DNA from: Pseudomonas japonica
Lineage (GTDB): Bacteria > Pseudomonadota > Gammaproteobacteria > Pseudomonadales > Pseudomonadaceae
DNA: 64,000 nt
Assembly: GCF_013522925.1 (NCBI RefSeq)
Contig: NZ_JAAMQU010000001.1
Location: forward strand, 186,001 to 250,000
Reading direction: 5' to 3'
A model generated the notes under the pieces. The model saw only the letters and a list, made by a program, of their open reading frames with translations, ran no database searches and was not told where the DNA came from. The translations under genes and the position numbers were made by a program. Below are positions 1 through 8,147 of this stretch, in pieces. How positions within the stretch are numbered: position 1 is the first letter of the stretch; each line of letters begins with the position of its first letter.

Positions 1-1175
1 CGTTCACCGAAGAGCCGACGCTGATCCTGGTCTGCGACATCATCGAACCTTCCACCATGCAAGGTTACGATCGCGACCCGCGCGCCATCGCCCACCGCGC
101 CGAGGAATACCTCAAGTCCACCGGCATCGGTGACACCGTATTCGTAGGCCCGGAGCCAGAATTCTTCATCTTCGACGAAGTGAAGTTCAAGTCCGACATC
201 TCCGGCTCGATGTTCAAGATCTTCTCCGAACAAGCTTCCTGGATGACCGATCAGGACGTGGACGGCGGCAACAAGGGCCACCGCCCAGGCGTGAAAGGCG
301 GCTACTTCCCGGTTCCACCGGTCGATCACGACCACGAAATCCGCACTGCAATGTGCAACGCCCTGGAAGAAATGGGCCTGACCGTTGAAGTTCACCACCA
401 CGAAGTGGCGACTGCCGGCCAGAACGAAATCGGCGTCAAGTTCAACACCCTGGTGAAGAAGGCCGACGAAACCCAAACGCTGAAGTACGTTGTTCACAAC
501 GTTGCCGACGCCTACGGCCGCACCGCGACCTTCATGCCAAAGCCGCTGTATGGCGATAACGGCTCGGGTATGCACGTGCACATGTCCATCTCCAAGGATG
601 GCAAGAACACCTTCGCTGGCGAAGGCTATGCCGGCCTGTCCGATACCGCCCTGTACTTCATCGGCGGCATCATCAAGCACGGCAAGGCACTGAACGGCTT
701 CACCAACCCGTCGACCAACTCGTACAAGCGTCTGGTCCCAGGTTTCGAAGCACCGGTGATGCTGGCCTACTCGGCTCGCAACCGCTCCGCGTCCATCCGC
801 ATTCCTTACGTGAACAGCCCCAAAGGCCGCCGTATCGAAGCACGCTTCCCGGATCCGGCTGCCAACCCGTACCTGGCCTTCGCCGCGCTGCTGATGGCCG
901 GCCTGGACGGTATCCAGAACAAGATCCACCCTGGCGATGCCGCGGACAAGAACCTGTACGACCTGCCGCCTGAAGAGGCCAAGGAAATCCCACAGGTATG
1001 TGGCAGCCTGAAAGAAGCCCTGGAAGAGCTGGACAAGGGCCGCGCCTTCCTGACCAAGGGCGGCGTGTTCTCTGACGACTTCATCGATGCCTACATCGAG
1101 CTGAAGTCCGAAGAAGAAATCAAGGTTCGCACCTTCGTGCACCCGCTGGAATACGACCTGTACTACAGCGTCTGA
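1..1175 (+). CDS. glnA: glutamine synthetase type I, 5'-truncated by window edge
   Basis: ATP-dependent glutamine synthetase, the cytoplasmic enzyme that makes glutamine from glutamate and ammonia. The reading frame is open from base 3, so the gene begins before the window; about 390 of the usual ~469 codons are visible. Seen: the GPEPEFF active-site segment, the [11 protein letters not shown]/metal segment, the RIPYVNSP region and, at 951-971, NLYDLPP, whose Tyr (957-959) is the adenylylation site of the GSI-beta class. The enzyme should therefore be switched by GlnE-type adenylylation. NtrBC, encoded about 2.2 kb downstream, are expected to control its transcription, but the promoter lies outside the window. 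A strong terminator follows directly. Confidence 0.97.
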   Translation, partial: FTEEPTLILVCDIIEPSTMQGYDRDPRAIAHRAEEYLKSTGIGDTVFVGPEPEFFIFDEVKFKSDISGSMFKIFSEQASWMTDQDVDGGNKGHRPGVKGGYFPVPPVDHDHEIRTAMCNALEEMGLTVEVHHHEVATAGQNEIGVKFNTLVKKADETQTLKYVVHNVADAYGRTATFMPKPLYGDNGSGMHVHMSISKDGKNTFAGEGYAGLSDTALYFIGGIIKHGKALNGFTNPSTNSYKRLVPGFEAPVMLAYSARNRSASIRIPYVNSPKGRRIEARFPDPAANPYLAFAALLMAGLDGIQNKIHPGDAADKNLYDLPPEEAKEIPQVCGSLKEALEELDKGRAFLTKGGVFSDDFIDAYIELKSEEEIKVRTFVHPLEYDLYYSV

Positions 1176-1192
1176 TCCCGCCTGGTTGTACG

Positions 1193-1219
1193 AAAAGGCC
1201 TCCTTCGGGAGGCCTTTTT
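1193..1219 (+). terminator. rho-independent terminator of glnA
   Basis: The inverted repeat AAAAGGCCTCC / GGAGGCCTTTT with a TTCG-type loop and trailing T run starts 18 bases after the glnA stop codon. It isolates glnA from the following genes. Confidence 0.9.
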
Positions 1220-1333
1220 CATGGGCGGAAATGACAGGAAGCAAAACCGGGGAGCAGTCCTTTGATCGCGGCTGGCGAAGCCATGGATTTACTGGCATAA
1301 CGGAGCGCCAAACCAATAACAACGGAACCTCGC

Positions 1334-1891
1334 ATGCCTAAGCTTTCTGCATTTTGCCTGGCCCTGGTCGGCAGTGCCTTTGCCAGCCTTGCAGCCGCCG
1401 CCACGCCCGCCCCCGCCGAATTGCCTTCACTGTTGAGCAGCATCGAGCAGCGCCTGAACATTGCTGACCAGGTGGCCTTGAGCAAATGGGATAGCAAGAA
1501 GCCTGTGGAAGATCGCGCCCGCGAGCGCGAGGTGATCGCAGGCGCGGTAGTGCTGGCGCCCGAATACAAGCTCGAGCCGGCATTCGTGGAGCAGTTCTTC
1601 GCAGCCCAGATCGAAGCCAACAAGCTGGTGCAGTATGGCCTGCTGGTGGACTGGCGCCTCAGAGGCGAGGCCCCGAACAGCCCGCGGCCCGACCTGGTCG
1701 GGCAGATCCGTCCGCAACTCGACGGCCTGCAGAAAGCCCTCCTGCTACAACTGGCAGCCTTCACACCCTACCGCAGCAGCCCTGACTGCCCGCAGTGGGT
1801 CGCCGGCGCTATCGATCGCGCCAACAGGGATGCCCTGCACCGCCTGGCGCTCACCCGCGCTACCGGCGAGCTGTGCTCTGCCGCGCATTAA
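1334..1891 (+). CDS. periplasmic chorismate mutase (AroQ-gamma class)
   Basis: Predicted secreted chorismate mutase converting chorismate to prephenate in the periplasm; 185 residues. A signal peptide is visible (MPKLS..., hydrophobic to about residue 22, Ala-rich cleavage region). The helical core carries the AroQ-gamma pattern: Arg40 in IEQRL, VALSKWDSKKP with Lys51, and the FFAAQIEANK helix (about 89-98). Two Cys near the C terminus (PDC and GELC) could form the disulfide known in exported gamma-class mutases such as M. tuberculosis *MtCM. The start is the ATG giving an intact signal peptide; the alternative frame on the opposite strand has no family signature. It stands between the glnA terminator and a DUF4124 gene. 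The physiological role of exported mutases is not settled. Confidence 0.82.
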   Translation: MPKLSAFCLALVGSAFASLAAAATPAPAELPSLLSSIEQRLNIADQVALSKWDSKKPVEDRAREREVIAGAVVLAPEYKLEPAFVEQFFAAQIEANKLVQYGLLVDWRLRGEAPNSPRPDLVGQIRPQLDGLQKALLLQLAAFTPYRSSPDCPQWVAGAIDRANRDALHRLALTRATGELCSAAH

Positions 1892-1957
1892 CCCGTGATT
1901 GGCGAACAGGCCTGATCTATGCTGGTCAGGCCGCCGACGCCTTGCCGAGTAGTCACC

Positions 1958-2473
1958 ATGCGCCATGCCCTTTTGCTGCTGATCCCCCTCCTGTGTGCCC
2001 CGGCCTTCGGCGAGATCTACAAGTCCACCGACGCCAACGGCAATACGGTTTATTCGGAACATGCTCCCGCTGGCCGGCCTTCAGAGAAGATGAACCTTCC
2101 GCCGCTCAATAGCGTGCAGATCCCGAAGGCCAAACCGACCGAAGCCCCCGCTCCCGCCGCTCCGCCCTCCGCCCCTGTCGCCGCCTATACCCTGCTTGAG
2201 CTCACGGGCATCCCGGCCGACGGCGCAATACGTGCCAACGACGGTACCTTTGACGTGGGGGTCAGCATTCAGCCACGGCTGGCCGGTGGGCAGTTACTTC
2301 AGCTGGTGCTGGATGGGGTTGCCTATGGCACACCCAGCAACGTTCCACGGCTGCAGCTTGTGAACGTTGACCGTGGCCAGCATCGGCTAGCGGTTCAGGT
2401 ACTGGACGGCGCGAACGTGGTGCAAGTCAGCGAACCGGTCACCATCTCGGTTCTGAGGGTCAACGCGCGATGA
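1958..2473 (+). CDS. DUF4124 envelope protein, first of a pair
   Basis: 171-residue exported protein of unknown function. After a signal peptide (MRHALLLLIPLLCAPAFG) comes the DUF4124 module, EIYKSTDANGNTVYSEHAP, then a Pro/Ala-rich linker and a beta-rich C-terminal domain ending in a repeated VDRGQHRLAVQVLD-type segment. I chose the ATG at 1958 rather than the upstream one at 1919 because it starts exactly at the signal peptide. It overlaps the next gene, a paralogue, by four bases (ATGA), so the two are translationally coupled. Pseudomonas genomes carry such a pair just upstream of ntrB, but no role in nitrogen control is implied by the sequence. Confidence 0.85.
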   Translation: MRHALLLLIPLLCAPAFGEIYKSTDANGNTVYSEHAPAGRPSEKMNLPPLNSVQIPKAKPTEAPAPAAPPSAPVAAYTLLELTGIPADGAIRANDGTFDVGVSIQPRLAGGQLLQLVLDGVAYGTPSNVPRLQLVNVDRGQHRLAVQVLDGANVVQVSEPVTISVLRVNAR

Positions 2474-3099
2474 GAGCGCTCATGTTTTGTACATTGCTCG
2501 CCGTGGCCGGGGTATGTCAGGCGCAGGTGTATACGTACGTCGACGCGCAAGGCAACCGGGTGTATACCGACCAACCTCGCAAAGGCGCCACAGCGGTGCG
2601 GGTACCCGAAGGAAACCGCATGAACCAGTCTTCCGCCACGCCGGCGAGCGCCAATCGCGCTCAGCAGCAGGCGCGGCCCAAGGCAGTGCCGGTATTGCGG
2701 GTAACCCACTATGAAATGTTCCGCATCCTTGTACCCCTTCCCGATGCGGCCGTGACCCACGCCAGCGGAGAGATGATCGTTACCCTCACCAGCGAACCGG
2801 CGTTGGAGAACGGCGACCGCTATCGACTGCTTCTGGACGGCAAGCCTGCGGGCGAGCCTGGCGCCAGCCCCGTTATCGCCTTGCAGAACGTAGACCGAGG
2901 CACTCATCAGCTGGTGGGCGAAATCCTCGACAGCCAAGGCATCGTGATAGAACGCACCCCTGCGCAGCCGGTGCATATGCTGCGCACGTCCCTTTCGCAA
3001 AAACGCCGGGTGCGTCCGTGCAAGGAAGCCGACTATGGCGTGCGCCCGGAGTGCCCGCTCAGCGACAAGCCCGCCGATGATGATGACGATGAAAGCTAG
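2470..3099 (+). CDS. DUF4124 envelope protein, second of a pair
   Basis: 209-residue exported protein. The signal peptide (to about residue 19, VCQAQ) is followed by DUF4124 (VYTYVDAQGNRVYTDQPRKG), a Gln/Ala-rich linker and a C-terminal beta domain with NVDRGTHQLVGEILD, matching the NVDRGQHRLAVQVLD of the preceding gene, so these are tandem paralogues. The C terminus is basic, then ends with an acidic Asp/Glu run. Its ATG overlaps the previous stop codon. Function unknown. Confidence 0.85.
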   Translation: MRALMFCTLLAVAGVCQAQVYTYVDAQGNRVYTDQPRKGATAVRVPEGNRMNQSSATPASANRAQQQARPKAVPVLRVTHYEMFRILVPLPDAAVTHASGEMIVTLTSEPALENGDRYRLLLDGKPAGEPGASPVIALQNVDRGTHQLVGEILDSQGIVIERTPAQPVHMLRTSLSQKRRVRPCKEADYGVRPECPLSDKPADDDDDES

Positions 3100-3132
3100 C
3101 TGTTATCGCGCCAAGGCCCGCGCACGCTTATA

Positions 3133-3147
3133 GTGCATCCAATGCAC
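3133..3147. promoter_or_regulatory. perfect palindrome GTGCAT-CCA-ATGCAC upstream of ntrB
   Basis: A 15-base perfect inverted repeat followed at once by GTTGCAC, about 215 bases before the ntrB start. The half-sites resemble NtrC half-sites (TGCAC...GTGCA), but the spacing is shorter than the 17-base enteric NtrC consensus. It may be an enhancer or operator for ntrBC; this is inference. Confidence 0.35.
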
Positions 3148-3252
3148 GTTGCACGATGACGTGAGCCGAAATAGCGCAAAAGCCAGCTAGCCTTATCTGG
3201 ATTCCCCTGGGAAACCCTGCCTGCCCGGGCATGTGCGCTTCTTTTCGGAGCT

Positions 3253-3268
3253 TGGTTTGGATTTTGCA
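3253..3268 (+). promoter_or_regulatory. weak sigma-54-like promoter candidate for ntrBC
   Basis: TGGTTTGGATTTTGCA has GG and GC separated by exactly ten bases, as sigma-54 -24/-12 elements need, but the -24 box lacks the usual CAC. It lies about 95 bases before the ntrB ATG and downstream of the palindrome at 3133-3147. A sigma-70 promoter is equally possible. Confidence 0.25.
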
Positions 3269-3362
3269 TTTTGCATGCATCAGTGGGGCGCAGGCACGGC
3301 CTGGCCCCGCACCGAGACCGCGCCCTTGGGTCGCGACGTGCCAAGAGAGGTCAAGGATACGC

Positions 3363-4448
3363 ATGACCATCAGCGATGCGCTGCACCGACTGTTACTGGA
3401 CAACCTCACCACCGCCACCATTCTTCTCAATGCTGAACTGCGGCTCGAATACATGAACCCGGCGGCGGAGATGTTGTTGGCTATCAGTGGCCAACGCAGC
3501 CATGGCCAGTTCATCAGCGAATTGTTTACAGAGTCTGCAGAAGCACTTAATTCGCTTCGCCAGGCCGTGGAGCAGGCTCATCCGTTTACCAAACGCGAAG
3601 CCATGCTTACCGCAATGACCGGCCAGACCCTCACGGTGGACTACGCCGTTACGCCGATACTGAGCATGGGCGAGACGTTGTTGCTGCTTGAGGTACACCC
3701 CCGGGACCGCCTGTTGCGGATTACCAAGGAAGAAGCGCAGCTCTCGAAACAGGAAACCACCAAGATGCTGGTGCGTGGCCTTGCACACGAGATCAAGAAC
3801 CCCCTTGGCGGTATCCGCGGCGCGGCGCAGCTGCTGGCCCGCGAGCTTCCCGAGGACGGCTTGCGTGACTACACCAATGTGATCATCGAAGAGGCCGATC
3901 GGCTGCGTAACCTGGTGGACCGCATGTTGGGCTCCAACAAGTTGCCTTCCCTGGCGATGACCAATATTCACGAAGTGCTGGAGCGCGTATGCAGCCTGGT
4001 GGATGCCGAGAGCCAGGGTGGCATTTCCTTGCTGCGGGACTACGACCCGAGCATTCCCGATGTGCTGATCGACCGCGAGCAGATGATCCAGGCTGTGCTG
4101 AACATTGTGCGCAACGCCATGCAGGCCATCAGCGAGGAGAAGGAGCTGCGCCTTGGCCGCATAACCCTGCGTACCCGCACCATGCGCCAGTTCACCATTG
4201 GCCACACCCGTCACAGGCTGGTGGCCAAGATCGAGATCATCGACAACGGGCCGGGGATACCCCACGAACTGCAGGAAACGATCTTTTATCCAATGGTCAG
4301 CGGGCGCCCTGACGGCACCGGCCTTGGGCTGGCCATTACTCAGAACATCATCAGCCAGCATCAGGGGCTGATCGAATGTGACAGCCACCCTGGCCACACC
4401 ACTTTTTCGATCTTCCTGCCGCTGGAACAAGGAGCTGCTTCGTCATGA
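3363..4448 (+). CDS. ntrB: nitrogen regulation sensor histidine kinase/phosphatase
   Basis: NtrB (GlnL), 361 residues, cytoplasmic. It phosphorylates NtrC under nitrogen limitation and dephosphorylates it when PII signals sufficiency. Seen: an N-terminal PAS domain (about 8-110), the H-box RGLAHEIKNPLGG with His142, the N/G1 box IDNGPGIP and the G2 box GTGLGLAI. The ATG at 3363 begins MTISDALHRLL, at the PAS domain; the open frame extends upstream to 3231, but that part is Arg/Pro-rich and unlike the family. The spacing AGAGG/AAGGA upstream supports the start. It overlaps ntrC by four bases, the classic coupled pair. Confidence 0.96.
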   Translation: MTISDALHRLLLDNLTTATILLNAELRLEYMNPAAEMLLAISGQRSHGQFISELFTESAEALNSLRQAVEQAHPFTKREAMLTAMTGQTLTVDYAVTPILSMGETLLLLEVHPRDRLLRITKEEAQLSKQETTKMLVRGLAHEIKNPLGGIRGAAQLLARELPEDGLRDYTNVIIEEADRLRNLVDRMLGSNKLPSLAMTNIHEVLERVCSLVDAESQGGISLLRDYDPSIPDVLIDREQMIQAVLNIVRNAMQAISEEKELRLGRITLRTRTMRQFTIGHTRHRLVAKIEIIDNGPGIPHELQETIFYPMVSGRPDGTGLGLAITQNIISQHQGLIECDSHPGHTTFSIFLPLEQGAASS

Positions 4449-5881
4449 GCCGTAGTGAAACTGTCTGGATCGTCGATGACGACCGTTCCATCCGCTGGGT
4501 TTTGGAGAAAGCGCTGCAACAGGAAGGCATGACGACCCAGAGCTTCGACAGTGCCGACGGCGTGATGAGCCGCCTCGCCCGCCAGCAGCCCGACGTGATC
4601 ATTTCCGATATCCGCATGCCGGGTGCCAGCGGCCTGGACCTGCTCGCGCGCATTCGCGAGCAGCACCCTCGCCTGCCGGTAATCATCATGACCGCCCATT
4701 CCGACCTGGACAGCGCGGTGGCGTCTTATCAGGGCGGTGCGTTCGAATACCTGCCCAAGCCCTTCGACGTGGATGAAGCGGTATCGCTGGTGAAGCGTGC
4801 CAACCAGCATGCGCAAGAACAGCAAGGGATGGACACGCCGCCTGCGCTTACCCGCACGCCGGAGATCATCGGTGAAGCTCCGGCCATGCAGGAGGTGTTC
4901 CGGGCGATCGGGCGCTTGAGCCACTCCAATATCACCGTGCTGATCAACGGCGAGTCCGGGACCGGCAAGGAGTTGGTAGCCCATGCCCTGCATCGGCACA
5001 GCCCCCGCGCGGCAGCCCCCTTCATTGCCCTGAACATGGCGGCGATTCCGAAAGACCTGATGGAATCCGAGCTGTTTGGCCACGAAAAAGGTGCGTTCAC
5101 CGGCGCTGCGAACCTGCGCCGAGGCCGATTCGAACAGGCCGACGGCGGCACGCTGTTCCTCGACGAAATTGGCGATATGCCTGCCGATACGCAAACCCGC
5201 TTGCTACGGGTGTTGGCCGATGGTGAGTTCTACCGCGTGGGCGGCCATACGCCGGTCAAGGTCGACGTGCGCATCATCGCAGCGACCCACCAGAACCTGG
5301 AAAACCTGGTGCATGCGGGCAAGTTCCGGGAAGACCTGTTCCACCGCTTGAACGTTATCCGCATTCACATCCCGCGCATGTCGGACCGCCGCGAGGATAT
5401 CCCTACCCTTGCCCGGCACTTCCTCAGCCGTGCCGCGCAAGAGCTGGCGGTAGAGCCCAAGCTGCTCAAGCCGGAAACCGAGGAGTACCTGAAGAACCTG
5501 CCGTGGCCGGGCAACGTGCGCCAGCTGGAAAACACCTGCCGCTGGATCACGGTGATGGCTTCCGGGCGCGAGGTACACATTTCCGACCTGCCGCCTGAAC
5601 TGCTCAGCCTGCCCCAGGACGCAGCGCCGGTGACCAACTGGGAGCAAGCCCTGCGGCAATGGGCAGACCAGGCCTTGGCGCGTGGGCAGTCGAACCTGCT
5701 GGACAGTGCAGTGCCAAGCTTCGAACGGATCATGATCGAAACGGCGCTCAAGCACACCGCCGGGCGACGTCGCGATGCCGCAGTACTGCTGGGTTGGGGC
5801 CGTAATACCCTCACCCGCAAGATCAAGGAACTGGGAATGAAAGTGGATGGCGGTGAAGAGGACGACAACGACGACGCCTGA
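4445..5881 (+). CDS. ntrC: nitrogen response regulator, sigma-54 activator
   Basis: NtrC (GlnG), 478 residues. Receiver domain 1-120 with acidic pocket Asp11-Asp12 region and phospho-acceptor Asp55 (IISDIRMPG). AAA+ domain with Walker A GESGTGKE (about 169), the sigma-54-contact loop EKGAFTGA (about 216) and Walker B GGTLFLDEIGDM. The Fis-type helix-turn-helix is C-terminal (RRRDAAVLLGWGRNTLTRKI), followed by an acidic tail. It activates RpoN promoters of nitrogen-scavenging genes; plausible targets inside this window are the NrsZ-like RNA just downstream and the permease gene near 25 kb. The ATGA overlap with ntrB indicates one operon. A strong terminator follows. Confidence 0.97.
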   Translation: MSRSETVWIVDDDRSIRWVLEKALQQEGMTTQSFDSADGVMSRLARQQPDVIISDIRMPGASGLDLLARIREQHPRLPVIIMTAHSDLDSAVASYQGGAFEYLPKPFDVDEAVSLVKRANQHAQEQQGMDTPPALTRTPEIIGEAPAMQEVFRAIGRLSHSNITVLINGESGTGKELVAHALHRHSPRAAAPFIALNMAAIPKDLMESELFGHEKGAFTGAANLRRGRFEQADGGTLFLDEIGDMPADTQTRLLRVLADGEFYRVGGHTPVKVDVRIIAATHQNLENLVHAGKFREDLFHRLNVIRIHIPRMSDRREDIPTLARHFLSRAAQELAVEPKLLKPETEEYLKNLPWPGNVRQLENTCRWITVMASGREVHISDLPPELLSLPQDAAPVTNWEQALRQWADQALARGQSNLLDSAVPSFERIMIETALKHTAGRRRDAAVLLGWGRNTLTRKIKELGMKVDGGEEDDNDDA

Positions 5882-5894
5882 TGCCCGCTAGCCA

Positions 5895-5922
5895 AGAGCC
5901 CCGCTTCGGCGGGGCTTTTTTT
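5895..5922 (+). terminator. rho-independent terminator of ntrBC
   Basis: AGCCCCGC / GCGGGGCT hairpin with TTCG loop and seven T residues, 13 bases after the ntrC stop. Confidence 0.93.
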
Positions 5923-6101
5923 GGGCCTAGTTTTGTGCACGGTGGTGCTGCCTGCACCGGACGAAGGCGCGGTTGCGGAGCGCTGCAAACCTGTTCACGA
6001 GGGCGGCCCATCCAGGCGCACTCGTACCGCCGACTAAAAACCCTAATTGTTTCAAATGGTTAAAGCTTAATCGGCCTCACGCCCCGCTGGGTTACACACT
6101 C
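5923..6101 (+). promoter_or_regulatory. upstream region of the sRNA promoter, possible NtrC enhancer
   Basis: No gene is seen in these ~180 bases. Near 5936-5956 there are clustered GCAC/GTGC half-sites (TGCACGGTGGTGC, then the inverted pair GGTGC-TGCCT-GCACC) 150-170 bases upstream of the sigma-54 promoter, the right distance for an enhancer. None has the exact NtrC spacing, so the assignment is tentative. The part next to the promoter is A+T rich (6035-6070), as expected where DNA must bend. Confidence 0.35.
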
Positions 6102-6117
6102 TGGCACGCGCCCTGCA
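6102..6117 (+). promoter_or_regulatory. sigma-54 (RpoN) promoter, near consensus
   Basis: TGGCACGCGCCCTGCA matches TGGCACG-N4-TTGCA except for one base (C for the first T of TTGC). GG and GC are separated by exactly ten bases. Transcription should start near 6128 and run rightward into the triple stem-loop repeat; no open reading frame with a ribosome site follows on this strand. Confidence 0.85.
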
Positions 6118-6127
6118 ATAACACTGA

Positions 6128-6335
6128 TATGAACGGTTTCGGGGATTTTGGTACAGGCAGGCCAAGGTTCCCCTCTTTACACCACGGGGCTTACGCATAG
6201 CGCGGCCCCGCCCCTTTCAGGGGCTTCGGTACAGGCAGGCCGAAGTTCCTTCTTTACACCTGAGCCAGGCCCTCGCGGCAGCGCTCACCCCTTTTGGGGA
6301 CCTTGGTACAGGCAGGCCGGGGCTTCCCTCTTTTA
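6128..6335 (+). ncRNA. nrsZ: NrsZ-like nitrogen-regulated small RNA with three repeated stem-loops
   Basis: A ~205-base non-coding transcript is inferred from the sigma-54 promoter just upstream. It contains three units at a 77-78 base period, each with the ten-base loop TACAGGCAGG (6152-6161, 6230-6239, 6307-6316) closed by GG/CC stems that vary by compensatory change: TTGG/CCAA, CTTCGG/CCGAAG, CCTTGG/CCGGGG (the last with G-U pairs). Each unit ends in a pyrimidine-rich CTCTTTA or TTCTTTA tract, possible processing points. Published NrsZ of P. aeruginosa lies in the same place, between ntrC and the PA5126 homologue, is NtrC/RpoN dependent, and is processed into stem-loop pieces. The identification rests on synteny plus structure. 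The 3' end is not defined and may run into the oppositely oriented gene that ends at 6333. Confidence 0.8.
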
Positions 6336-6779
6336 TTCGTCACGGAGGCTGATATGCAGCCTCCAGCGACCGGACACTTCCTCACCTTCCCATTGAGCCC
6401 GCAGTTGTCGGGCCGCGATGATATTGAGCAGCAGGCCCTTGTCGGTGTGGCGCAGCGTCCACTTCGCCTGGCGACCATCCAGTTCCAGCTGGCCTTGCAG
6501 CTGTGGCCCGCTGGCATCGAACAGGATAGCAACCGTGCCATCGACCAGTTCTCCATGCACCTGCGGGGCATGATCGAACCATACGTTCATTTCGCCCTCG
6601 GGCAACAACTCCACCTTGTCGAAGGCGGGACGCCCAGGGTCCATCAATTTGCCGATCATCAAGCCTACCAGCAGCCCGATCAGTGCCAGCGAGCACAGGA
6701 AGCGAGGCCACAGGGAGGATCGTGGCGGCAGCACTTCGGCGTTAGAATGCTGCCCGTCGTTCGTATCGGAGCCGCGCAT
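6333..6779 (-). CDS. single-span membrane protein of unknown function (PA5126-type)
   Basis: 148 residues. A basic/polar N terminus, one hydrophobic segment (about 26-44, FLCSLALIGLLVGLMIG) and a soluble, probably periplasmic, C-terminal domain rich in beta strands (HGELVDGTVAILFDASG, QWEGEEVSGRWRLHISL). No known domain recognised. Its ATG (6779-6777) overlaps the divergent trmL ATG (6778-6780) on the other strand: both use the palindrome CATG. The next internal Met would remove the membrane segment, so the long form is favoured. Its 3' end converges on the sRNA. Confidence 0.7.
   Translation of the reverse strand: MRGSDTNDGQHSNAEVLPPRSSLWPRFLCSLALIGLLVGLMIGKLMDPGRPAFDKVELLPEGEMNVWFDHAPQVHGELVDGTVAILFDASGPQLQGQLELDGRQAKWTLRHTDKGLLLNIIAARQLRAQWEGEEVSGRWRLHISLRDE
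6743..6748 (+). promoter_or_regulatory. trmL: possible -10 element (TAGAAT) for trmL
   Basis: TAGAAT is the best -10-like hexamer upstream of trmL, about 30 bases before its ATG and inside the opposing gene. No good -35 hexamer accompanies it. Confidence 0.25.
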
Positions 6780-7239
6780 GTTTCACGTCATCCTGTTTCA
6801 ACCGGAAATACCACCCAATACGGGCAACGTTATCAGGCTTTGTGCCAACAGCGGCTGCCACCTTCACCTGATTGAACCCTTGGGTTTCGAGCTGGATGAC
6901 AAACGCCTGCGCCGGGCGGGCCTGGATTACCACGAGTATGCGCCACTCAAGCGCTATCCGGACCTGCCCACCTGCCTTGAAAGCCTGGGCCACCCGCGCC
7001 TGTTCGCCTTCACCACCAAGGGCTCGCAGCCGTTTCACGACGTGCAGTTCGAGCCCGGAGACGCCTTCCTGTTCGGCCCCGAAAGCCGAGGCTTGCCGCC
7101 CGAGGTGCTCGACACCTTCCCCGCAGACCGCCGCCTGCGCCTGCCCATGCGCCCCAACAGCCGCAGCCTGAACCTTTCCAATACCGTGGCCATTGCCGTG
7201 TACGAGGCGTGGCGGCAGCATGGGTTCTCCGAGGGGTAA
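6778..7239 (+). CDS. trmL: tRNA (cytidine/uridine-34 2'-O)-methyltransferase
   Basis: TrmL/YibK, 153 residues, a SPOUT-fold enzyme that 2'-O-methylates the wobble base of tRNA-Leu isoacceptors. Seen: FHVILFQPEIPPNTGNVIR at the N terminus, then the knot motifs LFGPESRGLP and LPMRPNSRSLNLSNTVAIAVYE that bind S-adenosylmethionine. Length matches the family. The open frame extends to 6616, but that extension is unrelated to the family; the start at 6778 gives the conserved N terminus. The gene is followed by a bidirectional terminator shared with secB. Confidence 0.95.
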   Translation: MFHVILFQPEIPPNTGNVIRLCANSGCHLHLIEPLGFELDDKRLRRAGLDYHEYAPLKRYPDLPTCLESLGHPRLFAFTTKGSQPFHDVQFEPGDAFLFGPESRGLPPEVLDTFPADRRLRLPMRPNSRSLNLSNTVAIAVYEAWRQHGFSEG

Positions 7240-7327
7240 CCACTGAGTTACGCGGTGCCTGCTTCGCTACAAGATCCAAGCCTGCACTTACAACAGTAGA
7301 AGTGGGCGAAGCCCGCGAACAAGATCG

Positions 7328-7354
7328 AAAAAAAACGCCCCGAAGGGCGTTTTT
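7328..7354. terminator. bidirectional terminator between trmL and secB
   Basis: AAAAACGCCC-CGAA-GGGCGTTTTT: A and T runs flank the stem on both sides, so it can end transcription from trmL and from the convergent secB operon. Confidence 0.85.
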
Positions 7355-7372
7355 ACGTAGCAAGCCGGGCGA

Positions 7373-7858
7373 TCAGGCCTGAGGCGCTTCGCCGGCTTCC
7401 TGCATGCGCTGCAGCTCTTGCGCGTACAGGGCGTCGAAGTTGACCGGGGCCAGCATCAGCGCAGGGAACGAGCCGCGGGTGACCAGGCTGTCCAGGGTTT
7501 CCCGAGCGTACGGGAACAGGATGTTAGGGCAGAAGGCGCCGAGGGTGTGGCTCATGGCGCCTGCGTCCAGGCCCTTGATCATGAAGATACCGGCCTGTTG
7601 AACTTCGGCGATGAAGGCTACTTCTTCACCGTTTTTCACGGTTACCGAAAGGGTGAGCACAACTTCGTGGAAGTCGCCGTCCAGCTGCTTCTGACGGGTG
7701 TTCAGGTCCAGCGCAACGCTCGGTTCCCACTGCTGGCGGAAGATCGCCGGGCTTTTCGGGGCCTCGAAGGAGAGGTCGCGAACGTAAATGCGCTGCAGCG
7801 AGAATTGAGGGCCTTCAGCTTCTTCGTTGGCGGCGCCGTTGGTAGCTTGATCAGTCAT
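7373..7858 (-). CDS. secB: protein-export chaperone
   Basis: SecB, 161 residues, the tetrameric cytosolic chaperone that keeps preproteins unfolded and hands them to SecA. Seen: [44 protein letters not shown] and the [11 protein letters not shown] segment; the conserved C-terminal half reads [23 protein letters not shown]. The N terminus has a short acidic, Asn/Ala-rich tail typical of gamma-proteobacterial SecB. It is the last gene of a three-gene minus-strand operon: rhodanese-like, grxC, secB. Confidence 0.97.
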   Translation of the reverse strand: MTDQATNGAANEEAEGPQFSLQRIYVRDLSFEAPKSPAIFRQQWEPSVALDLNTRQKQLDGDFHEVVLTLSVTVKNGEEVAFIAEVQQAGIFMIKGLDAGAMSHTLGAFCPNILFPYARETLDSLVTRGSFPALMLAPVNFDALYAQELQRMQEAGEAPQA

Positions 7859-7894
7859 GACAGATCCTTCTTGTAACGTTCGGTAGGGTTGTTT

Positions 7895-8146
7895 TCAGCG
7901 CAACAGCGGGTCCAGCTTGCCCGCTCGCTCCAAGGCGTACAGGTCATCGCAACCGCCCACGTGATAGTCGCCAATCCAGATTTGCGGCACGGACGTACGC
8001 CCGGCCTTTTTGGTCATCTCGGCACGCAGCTGAGGTTGGCCGTCCACGCGGATTTCTTCGAACGCCACGCCCTTCTTTGCAAGCAAGGCCTTGGCCCGAG
8101 AGCAGTACGGGCACCAATCGCTGGAATAAACGACTATCTGAGCCAT
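7895..8146 (-). CDS. grxC: glutaredoxin 3
   Basis: 83-residue dithiol glutaredoxin using glutathione to reduce protein disulfides. The active site CPYC (Cys12, Cys15) lies in VVYSSDWCPYCSRAK, and the TSVPQIWIG cis-Pro and GGCDDLYALE GSH-binding segments are present. Start lies one base after the stop of the rhodanese-like gene; secB follows 36 bases later. The same gene order (rhodanese, grxC, secB) is common in gamma-proteobacteria. Confidence 0.96.
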   Translation of the reverse strand: MAQIVVYSSDWCPYCSRAKALLAKKGVAFEEIRVDGQPQLRAEMTKKAGRTSVPQIWIGDYHVGGCDDLYALERAGKLDPLLR

Positions 8147-8147
8147 A

